Part shown: one piece after another, positions 42,540-52,553 of the stretch
How the letters are laid out: each line of letters opens with the position of its first letter
Numbering within the stretch: position 1 is the first letter of the stretch
Origin: Aquabacterium olei
Lineage (GTDB): Bacteria; Pseudomonadota; Gammaproteobacteria; Burkholderiales; Burkholderiaceae_C
Reading direction: 5' to 3'
Assembly (NCBI RefSeq): GCF_003100395.1
Contig: NZ_CP029210.1
Location: 2,914,001-2,978,000, forward strand
DNA: 64,000 nt
Notes under the pieces: generated by a model
Databases searched by the model: none
What the model saw: the letters and a program-made list of their open reading frames with translations, nothing else
Told to the model about the DNA's origin: nothing
Made by a program: the position numbers and the translations under genes

Positions 42540-42559
42540 GTGACGCAAAGATTCGTCAC
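42540..42559. promoter_or_regulatory. Perfect dyad between hybrid kinase and acyl-CoA synthetase genes
   Basis: GTGACG-N8-CGTCAC, 6-bp arms, 20 bp in all, located in the divergent control region 85 bp from the kinase start and 116 bp from the synthetase start. It is a candidate site for the adjacent response regulator. The other bases of 42455-42675 show no gene. Confidence 0.4.
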
Positions 42560-42675
42560 ATTTGATGGGAGGTCGTGAAAAGGTCCTTGGCCATCATCGC
42601 CGCCGACAACGCTTGCCGCGTCATCGTCCGGCTCTGAATCCGGGCGCGGCAGGCACCGCCGCCACGGAGACCACG

Positions 42676-44316
42676 ATGACTAGTATAAACCCTTATAAGC
42701 TTGGCCTGGACAAGAACGCCGCCAACCATGTCAGCCTTTCGCCACTGAGCTTTCTGCGCCGGGCGGCGGCCGTCTACCCGAACCGCGCGGCCATCGTCTA
42801 CGGCGAGCGCCGCCAGACCTGGGCCGAGACCGACGCGCGCTGCCGCCGGCTGGCCAGCGCCCTCGCCGCCCGCGGCATCGCCCAGGGCGACACCGTGGCC
42901 GTGATGCTGCCCAACGTGCCGGCCATGCTGGAGGCCCACTTCGGCATCCCGATGGTGGGCGCGGTGCTCAACACGCTCAACACGCGCCTGGACGCGGAAG
43001 CCATCGCGTTCCAGCTGCAGCACGGCGAAGCCAAGGCCCTGCTGACCGACCGCGAGTTCTCGCGTGTCATCTCCAAGGCACTGGAGATGGCTGGCCTCGA
43101 CATCCTCGTCATCGATGTGGAGGACGAGACGGCACCGGCGGGTGACAATGTCGGCTCGCTCACGTACGAGCAACTGCTGGCCGAGGGCGACCCGGCCTAT
43201 GAGTGGCAGCTGCCGGACGACGAGTGGAACGCCATCGCGCTGAACTACACCTCGGGCACGACGGGCAACCCCAAGGGCGTGGTCACCCACCACCGCGGCG
43301 CCTACCTGAACTCGGCCAGCAACGTGATCTCGTGGGGCCTGCCACAGCACGCCACCTACCTGTGGACGCTGCCGATGTTCCACTGCAACGGCTGGTGCTT
43401 CCCGTGGACGATGGCGCTGATCGCCGGCACCAGCGTGTGCCTGCGCCGCATCGATCCGTCGGTGATCTTCTGGCTGATCAAGAGCCACCACGTGACCCAC
43501 ATGTGCGGCGCGCCGATCGTCTACAACATGCTGATCAGCGCCCCGGCCAAGCTCCGCGAGGGCCTGAACCACACGGTCAATGGTCTGATCGCGGGCGCCG
43601 CGCCCCCGATCGCCGTGATCGAAGGCTGCGAGGCTGCAGGCATCAACCTGACCCACGTTTATGGCCTGACCGAGGTGTATGGCCCCGCCGCGGTGTGCGC
43701 CAAGCAGGCCGAATGGGACGACCTGCCACTGGACGAGCGTGCCCGCCTAAACGGCCGCCAGGGCGTGCCCTACGCGCTGCAGGAAGCCGTGACCGTGCTC
43801 AACCCCGACACGATGGAGCCCGTGCCGTGCGACGGCGTGACCATCGGCGAGATCTGCTTCCGCGGCAACGTCGTGATGAAGGGCTACCTGAAGAACGAGA
43901 AGGCCACGAAGGAAGCGTTCGCGGGCGGCTGGTTCCACACCGGTGACCTGGCCGTGCGCGATGCCAGCGGCTACATCAAGATCAAGGACCGCAGCAAGGA
44001 CGTGATCATCTCCGGCGGCGAGAACATCTCGTCCGTCGAGGTGGAAGACGCGCTGTTCCACCACCCGGCCGTGATGTCGGCGGCCGTCGTGGCCGAGCCC
44101 GATCCGAAGTGGGGCGAAGTGCCGTGCGCCTTCGTCGAACTCAAGGCGGATCAGCATGTGACGGAAGAAGAGTTGATCGCCTTCTGCCGCGAACACATCG
44201 CCCGCTACAAGGTGCCCAAGCGCATCGTGTTCGGTGAGCTGCCCAAGACGGCCACCGGCAAGGTGCAGAAGTTCGTGCTGCGTGAGCGGGTGAAGTCCGC
44301 CAGCGCCATCGAGTGA
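42676..44316 (+). CDS. Acyl-CoA synthetase (DmdB-like AMP-binding enzyme)
   Basis: ANL superfamily ligase of 546 aa that activates a carboxylic acid as acyl-AMP and then acyl-CoA. Core motifs are YTSGTTGNPKGV (P-loop), HVYGLTEVYGP, GWFHTGDLAV, IKDRSKDVIISGGENIS and the catalytic Lys in PKTATGKVQKF. Length and sequence resemble the medium/long-chain and 3-methylmercaptopropionyl-CoA ligases (DmdB); the substrate is not fixed. The first ten codons are strikingly AT-rich compared with the rest. GGAG precedes the ATG. First gene of an operon with a DUF485 protein, ActP-like symporter and acyl-CoA dehydrogenase. Confidence 0.9.
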   Translation: MTSINPYKLGLDKNAANHVSLSPLSFLRRAAAVYPNRAAIVYGERRQTWAETDARCRRLASALAARGIAQGDTVAVMLPNVPAMLEAHFGIPMVGAVLNTLNTRLDAEAIAFQLQHGEAKALLTDREFSRVISKALEMAGLDILVIDVEDETAPAGDNVGSLTYEQLLAEGDPAYEWQLPDDEWNAIALNYTSGTTGNPKGVVTHHRGAYLNSASNVISWGLPQHATYLWTLPMFHCNGWCFPWTMALIAGTSVCLRRIDPSVIFWLIKSHHVTHMCGAPIVYNMLISAPAKLREGLNHTVNGLIAGAAPPIAVIEGCEAAGINLTHVYGLTEVYGPAAVCAKQAEWDDLPLDERARLNGRQGVPYALQEAVTVLNPDTMEPVPCDGVTIGEICFRGNVVMKGYLKNEKATKEAFAGGWFHTGDLAVRDASGYIKIKDRSKDVIISGGENISSVEVEDALFHHPAVMSAAVVAEPDPKWGEVPCAFVELKADQHVTEEELIAFCREHIARYKVPKRIVFGELPKTATGKVQKFVLRERVKSASAIE

Positions 44317-44376
44317 CCCCGTGCGGCCCGCCACGGTGGGCCGCTCCCTCAATCCCTGGAGAAATTGGAGAGAGAC

Positions 44377-44685
44377 ATGAGCCAGGACATCTATCGGCGC
44401 GTAGAGGCCGACCCTGCCTTCCGCGAATTGAAAAGCAGCCGCAACCGGCTGGCCGTCACCCTGTCGGTGCTGGTGCTCGGCGCCTACTACGGCTTCATGG
44501 CCATCGTGGCCTTCGCGCCCGGCATCTTCGGCCAACCGCTGTTCGCGGGCAGCACCCTGACGCTCGGCATCCCGGTCGGGGCCGCCCTCATCGTCGGCTC
44601 GTGGCTGCTGACCGGCTGGTACGTGCGCTGCGCCAACGGCCAATTCGACCGCCTGACCCGTGAAATCGTGGAGCGCAACACATGA
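44377..44685 (+). CDS. DUF485 membrane protein (YjcH-like)
   Basis: Small inner-membrane protein of 102 aa with two membrane helices ([20 protein letters not shown] and [20 protein letters not shown]). DUF485 proteins accompany sodium/acetate symporters (yjcH before actP in E. coli). The ATG at 44377 follows a GGAGA site; a TTG four codons earlier is in frame. A GC hairpin (GCGGCCC/GGGCCGC, 44323-44344) lies upstream. Its end overlaps actP by 4 bp. Confidence 0.9.
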   Translation: MSQDIYRRVEADPAFRELKSSRNRLAVTLSVLVLGAYYGFMAIVAFAPGIFGQPLFAGSTLTLGIPVGAALIVGSWLLTGWYVRCANGQFDRLTREIVERNT

Positions 44686-46355
44686 AAGCCCATCTGAAAG
44701 CCCTTGCCGCTTCGGCGGCCCTGTTGGCCATGGGCTGTGCCCTCGCCGCCCCCGGTGATGTCGGTCAGGTGCAGAAGCAGCCGATCAACGTCACCGCCAT
44801 CGGCATGTTCCTGGTGTTCGTGCTGTTCACGCTCGGCATCACCTGGTGGGCCGCCAAGCGCACCACGTCGGCCGCGCACTTCTACACCGCCGGTGGCGGC
44901 ATCACCGGCTTCCAGAACGGTCTGGCCATTGCCGGCGACTACATGTCGGCCGCCACGCTGCTGGGCCTGAGCTCGCTGGTGTTCATGCGCGGCTACGACG
45001 GCTTCGTCTACACCATCAGCTTCTTCATCGGCTGGCCGGTGATCCTGTTCCTGCTGGCCGAGCGCATGCGCAACCTGGGCCGCTTCACGTTCGCCGACAT
45101 CGCGTCGTACCGGCTGCAGCAGGGCTCGATCCGCACCTTCGCCGCCTTCTCGTCGCTGACCGTGGTGTGCTTCTACCTCATCGTGCAGATGGTGGGCGCG
45201 GGCCAGCTGATCAAGCTGCTGTTCGGCCTGGACTACCCTGTGGCCGTGGCCGTGGTGGGCGTGCTGATGGTCGTGTACGTGACCTTCGGCGGCATGATCG
45301 CCACGACCTGGGTGCAGATCATCAAGGCCGTGCTGCTGCTGACCGGTGGCGTGCTGATGCTCGGCCTGGCGCTGAGCCAGTTCGGCTTCAACATCGAGAC
45401 GCTGGCCACCAAGGCCGTCGCTGCGCACAAGGATGGCGAGGCCATCATGCGTCCGGGCAGCATGCTCGCCGACCCGATCACCGCGACCTCGCTGTCGCTG
45501 GGTCTGGTCTTCGGCACCGCCGGTCTGCCGCACATCATGATGCGCTTCTTCACCGTGCCCAACGCCAAGGAAGCACGCAAGTCGGTGTTCGTGGCCTCGG
45601 GCTTCATCGGGCTGTTCTTCCTGATCGTGTGCCTGCTGGGTCTGGCCGCCATCGTGATCGTCGGCCAGGATCCGAAGTTCTTTGAAGGCGGCGTCATCGG
45701 CGGCAAGATCATCGGCGGCAACAACATGCCCGTGATGCACCTGGCCAACGCCGTCGGCGGCAACCTGTTCCTGGGCTTCCTGTCGGCCGTGGCCTTCGCG
45801 ACCATCCTCGCGGTGGTGGCCGGCCTGGCCCTGGCCGGTGCCTCGTCCATCGCCCACGACATCTATGCCCGCGTGCTGCGCCAGGGCAAGGCCACCGAGG
45901 CCGAAGAAATGCGCGTGTCGAAGTTCGCTTCGATCGGCCTGGGCGTGGTGGCCGTCGTGCTCGGCATCATGTTCGAGAAGCAGAACGTCGCCTTCCTGGT
46001 GGGCCTCACCTTCGGCATCGCCGCGTCGGCCAACTTCCCGGTGCTGATCCTGTCGCTGTACTGGAAGGGCCTGACCACGCGCGGTGCCCTGCTGGGTGGC
46101 ATCGCCGGTCTGGTGTCGGCCGTGATGTTCGTCGTGCTGTCCAAGGCGGTGTGGGTCGTGGTGCTCGGCAACGAGAAGCCCATCTTCCCGTACGAACACC
46201 CTGCCCTGTTCTCGATGCCGCTGGCGTTCTTCTTCACGTGGCTGTTCTCGGTGACCGACAGCAGCGCCCGTGCCAAGCAGGACAAGGCCGGCTTCCATGA
46301 CCAGAGCGTGCGCGCCGAAACCGGCATCGGTGCGGCCCAGGCCAGCGCGCACTGA
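44682..46355 (+). CDS. actP: Cation/acetate symporter ActP-like (SSS family)
   Basis: Inner-membrane symporter of 557 aa with a signal-like N-terminus followed by about 13 helices. SSS-family landmarks include [24 protein letters not shown], shown here across helix 1-2, [19 protein letters not shown] and [14 protein letters not shown]. The ATGA overlap with the DUF485 gene is the standard yjcH-actP arrangement, which supports acetate or a similar short carboxylate as substrate. Flanked by acyl-CoA enzymes. Confidence 0.93.
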   Translation: MKAHLKALAASAALLAMGCALAAPGDVGQVQKQPINVTAIGMFLVFVLFTLGITWWAAKRTTSAAHFYTAGGGITGFQNGLAIAGDYMSAATLLGLSSLVFMRGYDGFVYTISFFIGWPVILFLLAERMRNLGRFTFADIASYRLQQGSIRTFAAFSSLTVVCFYLIVQMVGAGQLIKLLFGLDYPVAVAVVGVLMVVYVTFGGMIATTWVQIIKAVLLLTGGVLMLGLALSQFGFNIETLATKAVAAHKDGEAIMRPGSMLADPITATSLSLGLVFGTAGLPHIMMRFFTVPNAKEARKSVFVASGFIGLFFLIVCLLGLAAIVIVGQDPKFFEGGVIGGKIIGGNNMPVMHLANAVGGNLFLGFLSAVAFATILAVVAGLALAGASSIAHDIYARVLRQGKATEAEEMRVSKFASIGLGVVAVVLGIMFEKQNVAFLVGLTFGIAASANFPVLILSLYWKGLTTRGALLGGIAGLVSAVMFVVLSKAVWVVVLGNEKPIFPYEHPALFSMPLAFFFTWLFSVTDSSARAKQDKAGFHDQSVRAETGIGAAQASAH

Positions 46356-46389
46356 GTCCTTTCCCAAGTCTGAACTGGAGTAACGAACG

Positions 46390-48174
46390 ATGTCCGTCTA
46401 CAGCGCGCCCCTGCGCGACATGGCCTTCACGATGAAGGAGGTGGCCGGCCTGGACGCCGTGTGCGCCCAGCCTGGTTTCGAAGAAACCTCGCCCGATCTC
46501 GTGGAGGCCATCCTCGAGGAAGCCGGTCGGTTTGCCAGCGGTGTGCTGGACCCTCTGAACTGGCCCGGCGACCAGCAGGGTGCACGCTGGGACAACGGCG
46601 TCGTTCACGCGGCCGATGGCTTCAAGCAAGCCTACGCCCAGTTCTGCGAAACGGGCTGGAACGGCATGCCCGCCGCCACCGAGTTCGGTGGCCAGGGCCT
46701 GCCGACGCTGGTCAGCACCGCGGTGCTGGAAATGTGGAAGTCGTCGAACATGGCGTTCTCGCTGTGCCAGATGCTGACGCTGGGCGCCGTCGAGGCCCTG
46801 GCGCGCCACGGCAGCCCCGAGTTGCAACAGCGCTTCCTGCCCAAGATGGTGTCCGGCCAGTGGACGGGCACCATGAACCTGACCGAGCCACAGGCCGGCT
46901 CGGACCTCTCGGCCATCCGCAGCCGCGCGGTGCCCGAGGGCGACCACTATCGCATCACGGGCACCAAGATCTTCATCACCTGGGGTGAGCACGACATGGC
47001 CGAGAACATCGTCCATCTGGTGCTGGCCCGCCTGCCGGACGCACCGGAAGGCGTGAAGGGGATCTCGCTGTTCGTGTGCCCCAAATACCTCGTGAATGCC
47101 GATGGCTCACTCGGTGAGCGCAACGACCTGATGTGCTCGTCCATCGAGCACAAGCTCGGCATCCACGCCAGCCCCACGGCCGTGATGTCCTTTGGTGACC
47201 AGGGCGGCGCCATTGGCTACCTGGTGGGCGAGGCCCACAAGGGCCTGGGCTACATGTTCACGATGATGAACCACGCCCGCCTGAACGTCGGCCTGGAAGG
47301 TGTGGCGATCTCGGAGCGAGCCTACCAGCGGGCCCGCGCCTATGCCATCGAGCGGGTGCAGGGCCGCACGCTGACCGAGGGCAGCCGCGGCATCATCGGC
47401 CACCCCGATGTGCGCCGCATGCTGATGGACATGAAGGCCCGTGTGGAAGCCATGCGCGCGCTGGCCTACTACGCGGCCGGCCAGATGGACCGCGCCCACG
47501 GCCACACCGACGCCACCGTGCGCCAGCAGAGCCAGGCCATGGTCGACCTGCTGATTCCGGTGGTCAAGGGCTGGTGCACGGAAACCGCCCAGCAGGTGGT
47601 GGCCGACGGCGTGCAGGTGCACGGCGGCATGGGCTTCATCGAAGAAACCGGTGCAGCGCAGTACGTGCGTGACGCCCGCATCACCACCATCTACGAGGGC
47701 ACGACCGGCATCCAGGCCAACGACCTGATCGGCCGCAAGCTGGCCCGCGAAGGCGGCGTGACCATGAAGGCGCTGATGCGCACGATGTCGGCCGACGCTC
47801 ACCGACTGAGCGAGCATCCGGATGCGTCGCTGCGCCAGCTGGGCCAGGGCCTGCAGCGCGGCCTCGACGCCCTGTCGCAGGCGACCGACTGGCTGCTGAC
47901 GGTGGGCACCCAGCAACCGGCGGCCAGCGCGGCCGGTGCCGTGCCCTACCTGAAGCTCAGCGGCACCGTGATCGGTGGCTGGCTGATGAGCCGATCGGCC
48001 GAGGCGGCCCAGGCCCAGCTGTCGGGCGCCGCGGGCGATGAAGGCTTCCTCAGCGCCAAGGTCGGCACGGCGCTGCACTTCCTGCACCACATGCTGGTCG
48101 AGGCGCCGGCCTGGCGCGACCGCGTCGTCAACGGCGCGAGCAGCACGCTGGCCCTGCGCGAGGACCAATTCTGA
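46390..48174 (+). CDS. Acyl-CoA dehydrogenase (DmdC-like, 594 aa)
   Basis: FAD enzyme of 594 aa oxidising an acyl-CoA to the enoyl-CoA. Typical features are MNLTEPQAGSDLSAIRSRA, the FAD-site segment ITGTKIFITWGEHD, the DVRRMLMDMKARVEAMRAL helix and VHGGMGFIEETGAAQYVRDARI. The long C-terminal domain and the N-terminus MSVYSAPLRDMAF are typical of the DmdC-type subgroup of long acyl-CoA dehydrogenases. It lies 34 bp after actP; GGAG is upstream. A strong terminator follows at 48234. Whether it acts on fatty acyl or methylmercaptopropionyl-CoA is open. Confidence 0.92.
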   Translation: MSVYSAPLRDMAFTMKEVAGLDAVCAQPGFEETSPDLVEAILEEAGRFASGVLDPLNWPGDQQGARWDNGVVHAADGFKQAYAQFCETGWNGMPAATEFGGQGLPTLVSTAVLEMWKSSNMAFSLCQMLTLGAVEALARHGSPELQQRFLPKMVSGQWTGTMNLTEPQAGSDLSAIRSRAVPEGDHYRITGTKIFITWGEHDMAENIVHLVLARLPDAPEGVKGISLFVCPKYLVNADGSLGERNDLMCSSIEHKLGIHASPTAVMSFGDQGGAIGYLVGEAHKGLGYMFTMMNHARLNVGLEGVAISERAYQRARAYAIERVQGRTLTEGSRGIIGHPDVRRMLMDMKARVEAMRALAYYAAGQMDRAHGHTDATVRQQSQAMVDLLIPVVKGWCTETAQQVVADGVQVHGGMGFIEETGAAQYVRDARITTIYEGTTGIQANDLIGRKLAREGGVTMKALMRTMSADAHRLSEHPDASLRQLGQGLQRGLDALSQATDWLLTVGTQQPAASAAGAVPYLKLSGTVIGGWLMSRSAEAAQAQLSGAAGDEGFLSAKVGTALHFLHHMLVEAPAWRDRVVNGASSTLALREDQF

Positions 48175-48233
48175 TTCTGACCTGATCACCAGCAGATCAG
48201 CGGCGGGTGGGCCTCGTGGCCTGCCCTCTTTTC

Positions 48234-48271
48234 AGGCACATGGCGCTCCACGGCATGTGCCTGCTTTTTTT
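48234..48271 (+). terminator. Rho-independent terminator of the acyl-CoA operon
   Basis: AGGCACATG and CATGTGCCT form a perfect 9-bp stem with an 11-nt loop, followed by GC and seven T residues. It lies 60 nt past the acyl-CoA dehydrogenase stop. Confidence 0.88.
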
Positions 48272-48281
48272 GGTGGGCCGC

Positions 48282-51200
48282 TCAGCCTTCGCCGTACACC
48301 ACCGTGGCCTGGGCGTCGGGCATCAGTTCCTTGAAGCGCAGCATCGCGGCCTCGGTCGGGTACACCTTGGCCTGGTCGCCCAGCTCCAGCTCGGCCCGCG
48401 CCGACAGCGTCGGTGTCCGCCGCTCCACCATCACGCGCAGCGGCAGGCCCTGCAGAATGGGCGGCAGGTCCGGCTGGTCGGACTCGATGCGTCGAGCCGG
48501 GTGCTCGCGCAGCACCTCGGCCACGGGCAGCTTCTGGTCGCGCGCCACCAGCCGCACGAAGCGGGCATAGCGGCACCGCGCCGACGCCAGGCTCATCACT
48601 TCCTGTACGTTCAGCCGCAGTCCACCCGAGAAGCGGTCCGTCTGCACCTTACCCTGGATGATGACCAGTTCGTCGTCCTTCAGCAGGTCCTTGTTGGCGT
48701 CCAGCGTGCTCTGGTTGGCCACGGCCTCGATGGTCTCGCTCTTGTCGTCCAGCTTGAAGATGGCCACACGCCCGCGGGTGCCGTTGATGATGCGCAGCTC
48801 GCTGATGATGCCGGCCACCAACTGCGGATCGCGGCTGTCCTTGAGGTCACCGATGCGCTGCTTGCAGAAGCGCCGCACCTCGGGCTCGGCCTCGTCGAAC
48901 AGGTGGCCCGACAGGTAGAAGCCGATGGCGGTCTTCTCGAGGCTCAGGCGCTCCTTGAGCGTCCACGGCTCGGTCGGCACCAGGTCCGGCTCGTTGGTCG
49001 AAGCCGCGTGGCTGTCGCCGAAGTCGAACAGCCCGCCCTGGTCGGCGTTGGCCGCCAGCGTGTCGGCGTACTCGAAGGCCAGCGACACACTCGCCAGCAA
49101 GCCCGATCGATGCGGCTCCAGCAGGTCGAACGCACCGGCCTTGATCAGCGCCTCCACCACGCGCTTGTTCACCAGCTTGCGGTCCACACGCGAGCAGAAC
49201 TCGAAGAAGCTCTTGAACGGGCCGTTGGCCTCGCGCTCGCGCACGATGGCCTCGATCGCGCCCTGGCCCGTGCCCTTGACCGCACCCAGTGCGTAGCAGA
49301 TGGTCTTGTCGTCGACCGGCATGAAGCGCCACTGGCCCTGGTTCACATCCGGCGGGGTGAACGTGATGCCGAAGTTCTGCGTCGCGTCGTCGTGGAAGAT
49401 CTTGAGCTTGTCGGTGTCGTCGCTGGCAATCGTCATGTTGCCCGCGAAGAACTCGGCGGTGTAATGGTGCTTCAGCCAGGCCGTGTGATAGGCCAGCAGC
49501 GCATAGGCGGCCGCGTGCGACTTGTTGAAGCCATAGCCCGCGAACTTCTCCATCAAGTCGAAGATCTCGTCGGCCAGTTCCTTGCTGATGCCGTTCTTGG
49601 CTGCGCCTTCGGAGAAGATGCCGCGGTGGTGCTGCATCTCCTCGACCTTCTTCTTGCCCATCGCGCGGCGCAGCAGGTCGGCGCCGCCGAGCGAGTAGCC
49701 CCCGACGATCTGGGCCACCTGCATCACCTGCTCCTGGTACACCATGATCCCGTAGGTTTCCTTGAGCACCGTCTCCATCAGCGGGTGCGGGTAGGTCACC
49801 TCTTCCTTGCCGTGCTTGCGCGCGCAGAACGAAGGGATCAGGTCCATCGGGCCCGGACGGTAGAGCGCCACCAGCGCGATGATGTCCTCGAAGACGCTGG
49901 GCTTGGCGTCGCGCAGCATGCCCTGCATCCCGCGGGATTCCAGCTGGAACACGGCCACCGTCTTGCCTTCGGACAGCAGCCGGAACGTGGGCGCGTCGTC
50001 GAGCGGAATCTTCGCGAAATCGAAGTCCTTCTGGTCCGGATGCCGGGCCATGATGAACTCCTTGGCCGTCTCCAGAATGGTCAGCGTCGCCAGGCCCAGA
50101 AAGTCGAACTTCACCAGGCCGATGGCTTCGACGTCGTCCTTGTCGTACTGGCTCACGGCCGAGTCACTGCCCGGCTGCATATAGAGCGGGCAGAAGTCGG
50201 TGATCTTGCCCGGCGCAATCAGCACGCCCCCGGCGTGCATGCCGATGTTGCGCACCATGCCTTCCACGCGCTCGGCCAGCGTCAGCAGCGCGGCCACTTC
50301 TTCTTCGGCCTTTTCGCGCTCTTCCAGTTCAGGCGCTTCCTTGCGGGCGTAGATGATGCCAGGGTCGGGCTCGGCGGGCACTTTGGCCAGCGTCACCGTC
50401 TTGCCTGGCGGCGCCGGGATCAGCTTGGCAATGCTGTCGACGTGGCCGTAGCCCATGCCCAGCACGCGGCCCACGTCGCGCAGCGCGGCCTTGGCGGCCA
50501 TGGTGCCGAACGTGGCGATCTGCGAAACCGCATCGCGCCCGTAGCGGTCCTTCACGTAGTCGATGACGCGGTCGCGGTTGCCCTGGCAGAAGTCGATGTC
50601 GAAGTCGGGCATCGAGACCCGCTCGGGGTTCAGGAAGCGCTCGAACAGCAGGTTGTACTTCAGCGGGTCGAGGTCGGTGATCTTCAGCGCGTAGGCCACC
50701 AGCGAACCGGCGCCCGAGCCCCGGCCCGGGCCCACCGGGCAGCCGTTGTTCTTTGCCCAGTTGATGAAGTCCTGCACGATCAGGAAGTAGCCCGGAAAGC
50801 CCATCTTCAGGATCGTGTTGATCTCGAAGTCCAGGCGCTCCACATAGGTCGGGCGCTGCGCGTTGCGCTCGGCCTCGTCGGGAAACAGGTGGGCCAGCCG
50901 CTCTTCCAGGCCCTGGTGCGACAGCTCACGGAAGAAGTCTTCCATCGGCTGAGGCTGACCGTCCGGCATGATCGGCGTCGGGAAGTCGGGCAGTTGCGGT
51001 TTGCCCAGCACCAGCGTCAGCGCGCAACGGCGGGCAATGGCCACCGTGTTGGCGATGGCCGAGGGGATGTCGGCGAACAGCGCCGACATCTCGGCGGTGG
51101 TCTTGAAGTGCTGCTCCTTCGTGAAGCGCTTGATGCGCTTGGGGTTGCCCAGCGTCTCGCCCTCGGCAATGCACACGCGGGCCTCATGCGCCTCGAAGTC

Positions 51201-51815
51201 ATCGGGCGTCATGAACTGGATCGGGTGCGTCGCCACCACGGGCAGACCCAGCCGCGCAGCCATGGGCACCACAGCACGGATGTGCGGCTCGTTCGTGGCA
51301 TGGCCACCGCGCTGCAATTCCAGGTAGAAGCGGCCCGGAAAGATCTCGGCCAGCTTGCGCACCCACATTTCGGCCTTGGCCAGGTCGCCCATCAGGACTG
51401 CCTGGCCCACCGGCCCCAGGTCGGCTCCGGACAGGCAGATCAGGCCTTCGTTGCGCTGCGCCAGCGAGTCCCACGCCACCCAGGCGTGCGTGCGCTGCCC
51501 CGGGGCCGTCCAGGCCTCGCCCAGCAGTTCGCACAACCGGAGGTAGCCCTGGCGGTTCTGAATGACGAGCAGCAGCCGGGTGGGCGCCTTGCCGGCCTCT
51601 TCGGGCTCCAGCCAGACGTCGGCCGCGATGATGGGCTGAACGCCCTTCTTCTGCGCGCTCTTGTACAGCTTCAGCGCCCCGAACAGGTTGCTCAGGTCGG
51701 AAATGGCCACCGCGGGCTGGTTGTCCTTGGCCGCGGCCTTGACCAGGTCGTCGATCCGGACGGTGCCGTCGACGACGGAAAATTCGGTGTGGGAGCGCAG
51801 GTGAACGAAAGGCAT
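48282..51815 (-). CDS. dnaE: DNA polymerase III subunit alpha
   Basis: Replicative polymerase of 1177 aa. An N-terminal PHP domain (FVHLRSHTEFSVVDG) precedes the C-family polymerase core with PDFDIDFCQGNRDRVIDYV (catalytic Asp pair), GPGRGSGAGSLVAYAL and YQEQVMQVAQIVGGYS, then helix-hairpin-helix and OB parts (GVISELRIINGTRGR-like) and a divergent C-terminus. The length is normal for DnaE1. A TACAAT hexamer sits at -13 to -8 of the ATG (51823-51828 on the plus strand), predicting an almost leaderless transcript. It converges on the acyl-CoA operon. Confidence 0.98.
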   Translation of the reverse strand: MPFVHLRSHTEFSVVDGTVRIDDLVKAAAKDNQPAVAISDLSNLFGALKLYKSAQKKGVQPIIAADVWLEPEEAGKAPTRLLLVIQNRQGYLRLCELLGEAWTAPGQRTHAWVAWDSLAQRNEGLICLSGADLGPVGQAVLMGDLAKAEMWVRKLAEIFPGRFYLELQRGGHATNEPHIRAVVPMAARLGLPVVATHPIQFMTPDDFEAHEARVCIAEGETLGNPKRIKRFTKEQHFKTTAEMSALFADIPSAIANTVAIARRCALTLVLGKPQLPDFPTPIMPDGQPQPMEDFFRELSHQGLEERLAHLFPDEAERNAQRPTYVERLDFEINTILKMGFPGYFLIVQDFINWAKNNGCPVGPGRGSGAGSLVAYALKITDLDPLKYNLLFERFLNPERVSMPDFDIDFCQGNRDRVIDYVKDRYGRDAVSQIATFGTMAAKAALRDVGRVLGMGYGHVDSIAKLIPAPPGKTVTLAKVPAEPDPGIIYARKEAPELEEREKAEEEVAALLTLAERVEGMVRNIGMHAGGVLIAPGKITDFCPLYMQPGSDSAVSQYDKDDVEAIGLVKFDFLGLATLTILETAKEFIMARHPDQKDFDFAKIPLDDAPTFRLLSEGKTVAVFQLESRGMQGMLRDAKPSVFEDIIALVALYRPGPMDLIPSFCARKHGKEEVTYPHPLMETVLKETYGIMVYQEQVMQVAQIVGGYSLGGADLLRRAMGKKKVEEMQHHRGIFSEGAAKNGISKELADEIFDLMEKFAGYGFNKSHAAAYALLAYHTAWLKHHYTAEFFAGNMTIASDDTDKLKIFHDDATQNFGITFTPPDVNQGQWRFMPVDDKTICYALGAVKGTGQGAIEAIVREREANGPFKSFFEFCSRVDRKLVNKRVVEALIKAGAFDLLEPHRSGLLASVSLAFEYADTLAANADQGGLFDFGDSHAASTNEPDLVPTEPWTLKERLSLEKTAIGFYLSGHLFDEAEPEVRRFCKQRIGDLKDSRDPQLVAGIISELRIINGTRGRVAIFKLDDKSETIEAVANQSTLDANKDLLKDDELVIIQGKVQTDRFSGGLRLNVQEVMSLASARCRYARFVRLVARDQKLPVAEVLREHPARRIESDQPDLPPILQGLPLRVMVERRTPTLSARAELELGDQAKVYPTEAAMLRFKELMPDAQATVVYGEG

Positions 51816-51874
51816 GGGCGCGATTGTAGGGAGGCCGGCGCCTCCCGGTGCCCGCCCCTTCGCGCCTTGTCCGT

Positions 51875-52540
51875 TCAGGCCCTGCGCGGGGCGCCCGCCA
51901 GTACGAAAAGCCCGCGATAAGGCAGCAGATTGGTCGCGACCACCTTGTCGATGGGCTCGGCAAAGCCGTCCTGCATCCAGCGTGCGGCCAGCAGCACGTT
52001 CAGGCCGATCATCCCCTCGGCCAGCAGGTCCAGGCTGATGTCGTCGCGCTTCAGATCAGGCACCAGCTGGGTCAGGTGCGAGCGCAGCATGTTCGAATAA
52101 TCGCGCGCCGTGGCGCCGCTCACGGCCGCCACCTCGTCGTTCACGGCCAGCGAGTCGACCAGCATGATGCGGCCACGCCGCGGGTCGTCGCGGATGAACT
52201 CGAGAAACACCCGCATCGCAGGCTCCAGCAAGCCCAGCGGCGTGGGCTCGGCCTGCGACAGCGCCGCCAGCGTCAGCCGCATCAGCTCTTCGCGCAGCGT
52301 TTCATAGGTGGCCAGGTAGAGCTGGGGCAGCGTCTTGAACGATTCGTAGAAGTAACGCTCGGTCAGGTGCGCGGCCACGCACACCTCACGCACCGTGGTG
52401 GCATGGAAGCCCTTGGTGCCGAACACCGCCAGCGCCCCCTCAATGAGCTTGGCACGGCGCTGCCGCTGCCGCTCTTCGGGCAGCACGCCGCCGTAACGGC
52501 GCTTGTTCGCGGGGGAAGGATCAGGGCGTGGGCTTTCCAT
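51875..52540 (-). CDS. TetR family transcriptional repressor
   Basis: Regulator of about 221 aa. The N-terminal TetR helix-turn-helix is KLIEGALAVFGTKGFHATTVREVCVAAHLTERYFYESF in pattern, with the recognition region HLTERYFYESF. The C-terminal half is all-helical and ligand-binding, with no recognisable ligand. The start at 52540 is chosen so that the two operators stay outside the gene; an ATG at 52567 is possible. It is divergent from the monooxygenase operon it very likely represses. Confidence 0.9.
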   Translation of the reverse strand: MESPRPDPSPANKRRYGGVLPEERQRQRRAKLIEGALAVFGTKGFHATTVREVCVAAHLTERYFYESFKTLPQLYLATYETLREELMRLTLAALSQAEPTPLGLLEPAMRVFLEFIRDDPRRGRIMLVDSLAVNDEVAAVSGATARDYSNMLRSHLTQLVPDLKRDDISLDLLAEGMIGLNVLLAARWMQDGFAEPIDKVVATNLLPYRGLFVLAGAPRRA

Positions 52541-52553
52541 AGGGATGCCTATG

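Noticed and set aside
48207..51920. A plus-strand open frame of 1237 codons opposite dnaE
   Set aside because: It is antisense to dnaE and starts inside the acyl-CoA operon terminator.
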